A stretch of DNA of 64,000 bases from Setophaga petechia (taxonomy: Eukaryota; Chordata; Aves; Passeriformes; Parulidae). The position numbers and the translations under genes are program-made. Positions 11,765 to 18,948 of this stretch are shown in pieces. Under the pieces are notes generated by a model that did no database searches, was not told the origin of the DNA, and saw nothing but the letters and a program-made list of their open reading frames with translations. Numbering within the stretch: position 1 is the stretch's first letter; each line of letters opens with the position of its first letter. The stretch is from contig JANCRA010000008.1 in the NCBI GenBank assembly GCA_024362935.1, positions 35,124,557 to 35,188,556 on the forward strand, written 5' to 3'.

Positions 11765-12538
11765 TCAATGTGCCTTCTCATAGTGAGCTTCCTGGCTTCT
11801 TGTATCAGTATCACAGTAGCTGCGACTGCGTAGACATGAAGGCCACCCAGCACTTACGTTGTCAAGTTGTTTGGAGAAGTAGCCCACCGGCCTTTTCCAG
11901 CTTCCCAGACGTTGGGTCAGGACTCCTAGTGCTAGGCGCAGCCTTTCATGTACAAACAGCTGAAAGTCTTTAGACAGATCAGGTAACCCTAATGCTGGAG
12001 CAGTTGTCAGTGCTTCCTTTAATTTTAGGAAGGCTTCTTTTTGTGGCTTGCCCCAGGTGAATGGCTGCGTCTTCTGGGCTTCGTACAGGGGTTTTGCAAT
12101 CAGTCCATAGTCCATGATCCACAGGCGACACCATCCTGCCATCCCGAGGAAGACTCGCAGCTCATGTAAATTCTGGGGCTCTGGAATAGCACAAATAGCT
12201 TGGATACGATTAGTACCTAGTTTTCGTTGTCCTTGTGAAATTTCACATCCCAGGTAAATCACAGTCTGTTGGGCAATTTGTGCCTTTCCTCTGGATACTT
12301 TGTAACCTCCCATTCCCAGTGAATTTAAAATCTCAATGGTCACCTTTATACAAGTTGCCTTTTCTTCTGTAGCTATTAGTATATCAACATATTGCAACAA
12401 TAAGTACTGGTCTCTTGGTACTTGCCCATTTTGGTCCAAATCTCCAGTTACTTTGCTAGTTGATTTCCGAACAGGGTCGGCGAATTCTTGTCGTGTCCAG
12501 GTGAGCTGGGTCTTTCTTCCATTCCTTGGGTTTTTCAC
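11765..12538 (-). pseudogene. pol: reverse transcriptase palm, thumb and connection remnant
   Basis: The open frame reads LTWTR, a scrambled stretch where the neighbouring frame reads KNSPTLFG (a local frameshift pair), then QYVDILIATEEK at 12359-12394. The family active site has two adjacent Asp residues after Tyr-Val; only one codon is present here (12383-12385). IYLGCEISQGQRKL, FLGMAGWCRLWI and YFSKQLDNVSAGWP follow as in class I RT. Near 11830 the frame shifts toward the RNase H frame. Confidence 0.85.
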
Positions 12539-12540
12539 TT

Positions 12541-12815
12541 AAAGACAAAGTTTCCTACATTCTTTGTCAAAGGGTATGCAGAGAAAGGTATCTTTTAAAT
12601 CAATTACAGTAAACCACTTATATATCTCCTTTACGGATGTTAACAATGTGTGAGAATTTGTTATCACTGGATAAATGTCCTTTTTATTTATTGTTCTGCA
12701 CTAACTTATATTCACCTATTTAGTTTCTTTACTGGAAATATTGGGGATTAAATTCTACTGTATATTTGTGACAAGTTCTTGAACCTGTTCTACAGGTTCA
12801 GTTAGTTATATTCGC
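12541..12815 (-). pseudogene. pol: reverse transcriptase N-terminal remnant, protease absent
   Basis: Fragments of RT fingers can be seen: GEYKLVQ, then DIYPVITNSHTLLTSV, then YKWFTVIDLKDTFLCIPFDK, which carries the first catalytic Asp region. Stops break it (TAA before the next segment). Between the zinc-knuckle region and these RT codons there is no room for a protease of about 110 codons, and no Asp-Thr/Ser-Gly motif is seen, so the gag-pol junction is deleted. Confidence 0.7.
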
Positions 12816-13309
12816 CTAACACCATGGCTTTGGCAGCGTTTCCCTGCTGGAACTGATTGTCCTGGTGAAGCAACTCTGGACAATCTCGCTTCCAATGGCT
12901 CCCCCCCTTTTGCAATATGCACCTTGATTTAGGGTTAACCCCTGTGTAACGGGTCTCCTACCTTGAATATTCCTTTTATAACTCCTGAAATTTTGAGTTC
13001 CCTTTTCCTTGTACCACTGCCAAAAGGTTCTGCTGTTGATTTTTACTAGCTTCTCCTTTGCGATTGTTATATACCTTCCAAGCAACTTCAAGTAGCTTAT
13101 CTAAAATTCCTTAATTCCTCTCCTTTTAATTTTGCAATTTTTCCGAATGTCATCTTGTGACTGACCCCAGAATATGAGAGCAAGCTGAACCTTTGCTTGT
13201 TCTGTGTCCATTCAGAGATCTGTATATTTTCTTGCTACCTCCTTAAGCTTTTCAAAAAACGCAATAGGAGATTTTCTTTTCCTGCCGAACCTCATACAGT
13301 TTAGTATGT
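12816..13309 (-). pseudogene. gag capsid C-terminal and nucleocapsid remnant
   Basis: Broken frames show capsid features: AFFEKLKEVARKYTDL, a TGA, QLALIFWGQSQDDIRK, a shift, and LLEVAWKVYNNR. The zinc-knuckle region follows at about 12885-12930. Its first Cys position reads Gly, and a seven-G run puts the His and last Cys (HWKRDC) in another frame. Two stops and at least two frameshifts make it noncoding. Confidence 0.75.
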
Positions 13310-13374
13310 TTATAATATATATATATAATATATATAATAATATATATAATATAATATATAATATATAATTTATA
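13310..13374. repeat. TA-rich simple repeat inside gag capsid
   Basis: About 65 bases of interrupted TA/TAA repeat replace or interrupt the capsid coding sequence. Capsid-like codons resume beyond it (VRQEKKE, AFFEKLKEVARKY on the - strand). Confidence 0.9.
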
Positions 13375-13409
13375 GTCTTGGGTGCAGCCTTCTGAACTCC
13401 TATTTGGAT

Positions 13410-14237
13410 TCACTCTTGATATTTCCGTAATCTCCTCATATCACCAAATAAATTAGGGTCCCAATTTGGATCCTCAGTTGGGAAATTCACATCTAAATTC
13501 CCTGTTACTAGCCCATTTCTGATATCTTCTCTTGCCCTCTCTTTGGCTGCCTTAAGTACCATCTCTTTCTCAGTCGAATCCATCAGAGTATCTAATATTA
13601 CTTGTATATCATCCCAGTCAGGATTTTGAGTTTTTATAACCATTTTTACCACTCGTGCCATTTTATCAGGATTTTCTCTATAAGTTCCGGCTGTTTTTTT
13701 CCAAATAACCAAATCTGCTGGAGTAAAAGGCACTTTTACAAATACTGGCCCTTCTATTCCTACACCTTGCCGTAAGGGGGCAATTACAGTCCGTTTTTGT
13801 CTGCCCACATCTTTTCTATCCATAACTGGGGCAAGAGTAGACCGACTCCTGGTTCTGTGGGTAACCGGGGTCGTTGACTCTCTCTCTCTCCTTTCTACCA
13901 CAGTTACATTCTGCTCATCTTCTGAGGAAGAAGGATCAGGTGATGCTGGGAGAGGAGGATAAAGAGGGAAGGGTGTACTAGATGAGACAGGTTCAGGGCT
14001 AGGTGGGTTAGGAGCAGGCAGTGGGATAGGGGCAGATGAAGCAGGTGGGATAGGGTTAGGTGCTCTTGTTCCTATTGGAGCTACCTGTAAATCAATATCT
14101 GTATAATCTTCCCTACTCAGGCTTTCTTTCAACACCAAGTGTTCTAAACAATGTTCCTCACAAACACCACACTTATTATTTGCAGATGTTTTAACCACCA
14201 ATAATCCACATAAACAAATCAACATATGGAACTTCAT
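13410..14237 (-). pseudogene. gag central remnant: Pro-rich region and capsid N-terminal half
   Basis: This 275-codon open frame begins inside the matrix region after a frameshift, so its first Met is probably not a true start. Residues about 50-110 are Pro/Ser-rich with PLYPPLP, similar to the late-domain region of class I Gag. From about residue 155 it reads as capsid: FTPADLVIWKK, then NPDWDDIQVILDTL. It ends at a TGA at 13410. The frame stays open after that stop for a few codons until the TA-rich tract. Confidence 0.85.
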
Positions 14238-14301
14238 CCCATTTTCCTTCTTGTTTACAAAACAACATTAACTGTGAAATAGTGTTATATTGCAGAGTAC
14301 C

Positions 14302-14357
14302 GTTTTTTTTTCTTTTTCTTTTTTCTTTTTTTTTTTTTTCTTTTTTTTTTTTTCTCT
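14302..14357 (-). repeat. Homopurine (A/G) tract inside gag matrix
   Basis: About 56 bases of nearly pure T with scattered C on the + strand (A with G on the -). It splits the matrix coding region and shifts its frame. The downstream matrix part ([24 protein letters not shown]) is read in another frame at 14191-14301. Confidence 0.9.
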
Positions 14358-14530
14358 GTTTTCCAGGGCATATTCTGGCCACCATGAATTACAATAATCA
14401 ATCAACTTAGTTTTACGTAATTCGTTCCCGAAATTACCCTGTTTCCAATGTGCTAATAAGCACCCCAAAGGAGAATTTTGCGGGATTGGGGTATTACTGC
14501 CCAAAATCCCTTTAAGTTTCTCCATACCAG

Positions 14531-14602
14531 ATACACCAGATATACCAGATACACCAGATATACCAGATACACCAGATATACCAGATACACCAGATATACC
14601 AG
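14531..14602 (-). repeat. 18-bp tandem repeat (4 copies) at the start of gag
   Basis: Eight 9-bp units alternate ATACACCAG and ATATACCAG, making four exact 18-bp repeats. On the - strand they keep frame with the matrix segment and would read as repeated Gly-Ile-Ser-Gly-Val-Ser ahead of a Met at about 14526. The length of a multiple of 3 leaves the frame intact. Confidence 0.9.
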
Positions 14603-14618
14603 ATTGCCGAACCCGCAA

Positions 14619-14866
14619 CGCTTTCGCAATTGTCTTACGGAACGGCGCCTAGGCTTATACCACCAGGAATTCCTTTAGCCCAACCAAGCGTAGCTTTCGC
14701 CGCGTCTTACTGGCAGGCACCCGGACCAGGATAAAAAGCACCTTACCTTTCTCCAGGGGACGTTGTGAGCGGCGGAAGCGGTCGCGGCCGATGGGCTCCC
14801 CGAGAATCCCTCGGTGCCGGCTGGAGCGTGATCGAGTCGCGAACTCGCTCAGCAGCACTCACAGGG
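14619..14866 (-). other. Proviral 5' leader
   Basis: GC-rich sequence (CGGCCGC, CGCGTC) between the primer-binding site and gag, clearly higher in GC than the host introns. This is where the packaging signal and splice donor would be, but I cannot point to either with confidence. Confidence 0.6.
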
Positions 14867-14884
14867 TCCCAATCTGGGTCGCCA
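14867..14884 (-). other. Primer-binding site, arginine-tRNA type
   Basis: Three bases after the 5' LTR the - strand reads TGGCGACCCAGATTGGGA. TGGCGA is the complement of a tRNA ending TCGCCA, a 3' end found on several vertebrate arginine tRNAs. The inner bases do not match the isoacceptors I can recall perfectly, so the exact tRNA is uncertain. It is not the proline-type TGGGGG site of many gammaretroviruses. Confidence 0.7.
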
Positions 14885-15007
14885 AAATGTTAGCGTTCAA
14901 AAACACATAACCACGGAGTGATTATATGCGGTGCTTTTTATTAAGAGCTCTGGGAATCGGGGTATTGCAACCCAAATCTGATTCCGACCATACATTCGAG
15001 GTGAACA

Positions 15008-15016
15008 TATTTTATA
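15008..15016 (-). promoter_or_regulatory. TATA box in 5' LTR
   Basis: The - strand reads TATAAAATA in the context GAGTATAAAATATG, downstream of the U3 duplication and about 70 bases before the AATAAA signal. This is the usual order of U3 promoter and R region. Confidence 0.65.
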
Positions 15017-15166
15017 CTCTATCGTTACATAACTTTCATGTTAATTATTAAACTTACATTGTTCTATTGTATACGTATATTCTTACGGTATAATAATTAT
15101 ACTTAATTACTAAACAATCATCACATCTAACAATTATATCATTTATCATACTGCTTACGCCGGTGC

Positions 15167-15232
15167 AGTGTTCTGAGAAAAGTACAGAGCCTAACATCTA
15201 GTGTTCTGAGAAAGGTACAGAGCCTAACATCT
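15167..15232 (-). repeat. 33-bp tandem duplication in U3 of 5' LTR
   Basis: Two adjacent 33-bp units (15167-15199 and 15200-15232) differ at one base (A/G). The same pair is at 8110-8175 in the other LTR. Direct repeats at this place in gammaretroviral U3 regions are usually enhancers. An enhancer role here is inferred. Confidence 0.85.
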
Positions 15233-15272
15233 TAGAGTTCTATCTTTGACATTTTCCAGGGTTCCACTATCA

Positions 15273-15276
15273 TACC
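15273..15276. repeat. Target-site duplication, right copy (TACC)
   Basis: TACC follows the terminal CA of the right LTR and pairs with 7827-7830. The intact match indicates a simple insertion, not a recombinant between two proviruses. Confidence 0.8.
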
Positions 15277-16262
15277 TTTTGTCTTCATTTTCCCCAAAAA
15301 GTCACACTTGTTTCCCTGCTGTGTGTTCATGAATTGCCTGCACCTCAATATTACCCTAAGTTGAAAAAGTAGCTTATATAACTTTACTCTGTATGCAAGT
15401 TACTCAAAAAACAAGGCAAAAATGGGGAGAAATTGCAAATAAGATGGGCCTTGAAACAGAGGGCTGAGAAAGAAAAAATATGTAGAGGAAATACACTGAG
15501 AATTTGAACGAGAAGGGAGAAGGGTTATTTCAGAGCTTTCTCAACCAGTCATTAGAGCTTTTTTATGTTACGTGCATATATATCTTACAAACGATTGCTA
15601 TTCAAGATTAAATAGTTAATAGATTTAATAGGGGATTTACTATAAGATGTAGGCTAAACGTGTGAGAAATTTTTGTGAGGAGAATTTCCCTCTATTCTGT
15701 AGCCTATAGTGGCTTTGTACAATAGATACCAGAGAAGGGTATGCCAGAGGTCTGTGTTTACCAGATGCATATAAAATGCATTGTATTTTGCACTACTTGT
15801 AAAATGTTTGCTATATCATTACTTGATATAACTGATTCCCTTTGGTCTGTGTGTGAAAATGCTTTGATGAAGATCTGAAAATAGGTAGAATTTAATGTTT
15901 TAAAATAATTTTCTTGTAGGGACTAAATTTTGTTTATTGAAATGGAAACTGGTCTTACAGAGCAGAATCATGTTAACAGATTTAACGGTGAAGCTTTGAG
16001 TCAAAGTACCTCTGAACCATGTAAACAAATCTTTAATTTATATGAAGGATCATTTATTTTTATTTTTTTTTCACAGAGGAATATTAATCTGCAGAATTTG
16101 AATGTTTTCTTAAAAATAACTGCATAGTTGTTTTTTTATGTTGCTCCTTCCGCATCCTCCCTTAGACCCTAAAATGGAATTAATTATCTTGTCTAATTTG
16201 CTAAGTTAATAAGTGGATTTTTATAATTTTGGAAATTTTTGTTTGGTGTTTGTTTCACTTAG
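15277..16262. other. Intron remainder after the provirus
   Basis: Plain AT-rich intron between the right target duplication and exon w7. No features recognised. The equivalent left part is 7067-7826. Confidence 0.55.
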
Positions 16263-16402
16263 GGTTATGCTGACACAAAAGATGCTTTAGGTAAATGCAT
16301 CCTCTCTTTGAGTGAAACAACCTCTGACAAAGGAGAGGGCATTCTCCCAGGAACTCCCAGACTACAGGCTGCTCTGCGCCTTCTCTTCTCAAAAAAACAG
16401 CT
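16263..16402 (+). CDS. RTTN: RTTN exon w7 (phase 0 to 2)
   Basis: The acceptor is gtttcacttag|GGTTAT and the donor is CAGCT|gtaagc. It encodes [16 protein letters not shown] to RLLFSKKQ plus two bases. It is the first exon after the provirus-bearing intron, and its phase matches exon w6, so the insertion has not removed an exon. Confidence 0.83.
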
Positions 16403-16520
16403 GTAAGCAATGCTTTGTAGCTTTTCAGCACATCTTCTCATCTTGATGACAATAATGTCTTCTCCTAAATGTTATGCTGTGTCTTGATTTGAAAGGTTAA
16501 TTAATCAAGTCTTAATTGAA

Positions 16521-16565
16521 TTACACCCCATATTAACTTTTGAGTTACACCCCATATTAACTTTT
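16521..16565 (+). repeat. 24-bp tandem duplication in intron before exon w8
   Basis: The 21-base sequence TTACACCCCATATTAACTTTT occurs twice, at 16521 and 16545, with GAG between. It is an exact recent duplication close to the acceptor of exon w8. Confidence 0.9.
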
Positions 16566-16649
16566 AAAACCAATTAATTTCTAACTATACTGCTCAAATT
16601 TTCCAATATGAGTGCTTTATATATTTAATTTAAGTATTTGTTCATTTAG

Positions 16650-16821
16650 GGTTCGTTCTGTAGCTGCTAAGCATTTAGCATTTCATGTTCTTAATGAGGA
16701 AGGGGCAAACCTGAAACGTCCGTGCCTGAATGGTAATGTCCTTTCCAGCATTTCAAACTTATTCATTATAGAGAGAACTATGGAGCTAAAAATGGATGAT
16801 AAAATGAACTCAATAATTAAG
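16650..16821 (+). CDS. RTTN: RTTN exon w8 (phase 2 to 0)
   Basis: The acceptor is gttcatttag|GGTTCG and the donor is ATTAAG|gttagt. It encodes VRSVAAKHLAFHVLNEEG and ends MDDKMNSIIK. RSVAAKHLAFHVL looks like a solenoid helix. A 24-bp tandem duplication lies 85 bp upstream in the intron. Confidence 0.83.
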
Positions 16822-17752
16822 GTTAGTAAACTCTTTCTAAATTTTGCTCTTCTACCTGTCCAGTCTCTTGAGTTTCCACTTTCAGAAGGTTGCAGTATTT
16901 CATACAAATTGCCATGCTTCATAAAAAGAAGTCTGTTGATGTATTCTTTCTGTGTGCACTGAAACAGTAGTTCTTGTGCTACCATTTGCAACACTAAGAA
17001 AAACATTCCTTTTTTCCTTCTCTGCAGAAAAGATTTGATTGCAGAGAACACAGGCCTGGTCTGTTCATAGCAATTTTCATTCTGTCTAGATAGAGTCTGA
17101 TTTTTTTCTAGATTTTTTTTTTCTAAATTTTTTCCCCACAAAACCAATTTTTACTAAAACAGGCACAAATAATTTGTAATATGAAATATTTTGAAAAAGA
17201 TTGCAAATTTATGTCTATGTTTACTTAATATTGCTGCTGTTGCAAAGTGTAAAGCAAATCATGAGTGTATGACTCAAGGGAATACCTCTCTTTTTTTTCT
17301 TTCTGATTTCTCATCTCCCTTTTATTCTCCTTTCTTCATTCCCCTCAATACTTTCACATTAACAATATGACAAGCAAATGCTTAGATGCTTGACTCTATT
17401 GCCATTAAAAAGTCAGTCCCCTTTATAGACTTTAAGCATATTCTAGCATTTCTGTATAGTGTTAAGATTCTGTAGTCCTACATAAATTAGGCATTATTTG
17501 TTAGAAGTCTGCAGTTATGGTGCACTAGAAACTGTTTGGTTTTCATATCCCATAGATGCTTATTATTTGTTGCAAAAAGATTGTAACCTAATCCATCCTC
17601 TTACATATGTGTAGGATCTAAGCAAATACATTCTAATAAAGAATTAAGATTTTTTTTTTTACTTCCGGTTCGGAAATTTGGCTAATATCCTTGTATCCTT
17701 GTTTTGCATCCAGCAAATACTGGATGCATATCTAATATTGTTTTACTTTTAG

Positions 17753-17852
17753 GCAGAGACTGTTGAAAAGCTGTATGATATTTTGACTTCTGATGCTGTT
17801 GACCTAGTTTTACGGAAGTCTGCAGCTGAGCAGCTGGTGGTTATTTTAGAAG
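17753..17852 (+). CDS. RTTN: RTTN exon w9 (phase 0 to 1)
   Basis: The acceptor is ttttacttttag|GCAGAG and the donor is TAGAAG|gtaaaa. It encodes [20 protein letters not shown] and then [13 protein letters not shown], a classic ARM-like helix pair, with one base carried over to exon w10. Confidence 0.85.
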
Positions 17853-18859
17853 GTAAAATTCTTCAGAAACTTTGTATTTGTGTGCTGGTCATTTGGGAGC
17901 TTGAAGTTTTGCTAGGTTGTCTGTATGCATGTGCTAAGGGTCCTTTTTGTAATTTTTATTTTATTAATTTTGGTAAAAATAAGTGATTGAATTGCAATGC
18001 AAGTGAGTAATCTTAGAGCATTATTGCACTTGGTGCAAAAGTGTAGTTTCAAAGACAGCTTGATGTCTTTATATACTCAAACTCTAATTCAATAATGTTT
18101 TCTCCAAGGAATTTGGATTCTAATGAGAGCACATAAGTTCTTTACCATGGGAGGATGAAATCTTAGATAATATTAAAAATACTGTTGGAAAAATTGCCTC
18201 AAAAATGAGGAAGTGTATCTCCTTTATCTCATAAAATATATGTAGTTATGACTGCAAAAATTTTGAGATGTTTCAAAATTGAAACAAAGCATAGGATGAA
18301 ATTGTGAAGGAAAAAATGCTGTTTTATCAGGACAAATTTCATATGAAAGATCACTTTTTAGCTATTAAGAAACAAACAAACCAACCCAATCAATTCAAAT
18401 GTCTTACCTTTTTGCTGTTTATGTTGTTGAATATTCTTAAACCAGCTACTCTAAAGGGTGATATCAGTGGAAAATACTCTCATGGTGATTAAGTAAATAC
18501 CATTTTCAATTCCATATTATACTGTTAAAGTGTTTTAAAATATTTGAAGTGACATCCTTGTTTGACTAAAATTGAGTTACAGTGGGATTACTGTAATTTT
18601 TCAGTGTAAAAATCTTGTGGGAATTTATGGAATGTATTGAAGAATGTGGTGTTCAAGAGGCTCCTATAGTCAGGTAAAAATACTTTGGGAAGGTTTGCCT
18701 TGCTAGGGATCTATATTGCTGTTGATTGATTGGCAATATTAGAAACTTACTGTAGATAGCAAGAGTTTGTAATCTTATTAAACAATATTAATATTAAGTA
18801 TTTTTATATTAAATTTGTGTGAAAGCAGTCATTCTTGCTATCTTTTGTTTTTCCTACAG

Positions 18860-18948
18860 ATACCAAAATGCATGACATTCTGAAAAAGTTAGGTGTGATA
18901 GAGAAGATATTGGCCTACCTTAATGAGTGTGTACACGTGGATGGCAAG
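18860..18948 (+). CDS. RTTN: RTTN exon w10 (phase 1 to 0)
   Basis: The acceptor is ttttcctacag|ATACCA and the donor is GGCAAG|gtaaaa. It encodes [20 protein letters not shown] to CVHVDGK. The sequence resembles the KLG(V/I)xxxIL helix starts common in ARM-type proteins. Confidence 0.85.

Larger units (their letters stand above)
14268..14618 (-). pseudogene. gag matrix N-terminal remnant
   Basis: After the 18-bp repeats, the frame starting at the Met near 14526 reads MEKLKGILG, then SPLGCLLAHWK, and later [11 protein letters not shown]. This is the matrix pattern of class I Gag (helix, Trp-Pro, Tyr-rich). The frame then enters a GAAA/AAAG tract that codes for a Lys/Glu run, and it is lost there. 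The usual N-terminal myristoylation Gly after Met is not evident. Confidence 0.75.
7831..15272 (-). mobile_element. Class I (gammaretrovirus-like) endogenous retrovirus, full-length but defective
   Basis: This 7442-bp provirus lies antisense to RTTN in one intron. It is bounded by 385-bp LTRs beginning TG and ending CA, and flanked by TACC at 7827-7830 and 15273-15276, which I read as a 4-bp target duplication as in gammaretroviruses. In - strand order it has the 5' LTR, primer-binding site, gag, pol (RT, RNase H, integrase) and env (SU, TM), then the polypurine tract and 3' LTR. Gag has a Pro-rich middle and a gammaretrovirus-like capsid, and integrase has a long C-terminal domain, both as in class I elements. 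Coding regions carry many stops and frameshifts, and protease is not visible. It is noncoding as it stands. Confidence 0.93.
14888..15272 (-). repeat. 5' LTR of the provirus (385 bp)
   Basis: It starts TGATAGTGG on the - strand and ends CGCTAACA. It carries a TATA box, an AATAAA signal and a 33-bp tandem duplication in U3. Base by base it reads identical to the copy at 7831-8215. In this orientation its promoter would drive transcription antisense to RTTN. Confidence 0.95.

Noticed and set aside
11749..11973. Open frame on + strand over RT
   Set aside because: A shadow of the pol region, with no recognisable protein.
14478..14678. Frame reading TRYTRYTRY repeats on + strand
   Set aside because: It is only the 18-bp repeat read on the wrong strand.
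15008..15016. LTR as an alternative promoter for RTTN
   Set aside because: The LTR promoter faces away from the RTTN direction; sense activity would need evidence not in the sequence.
16683..17147. 154-codon frame on - strand
   Set aside because: It overlaps exon w8 antisense and is low-complexity Lys/Asn at its start. There is no family likeness.
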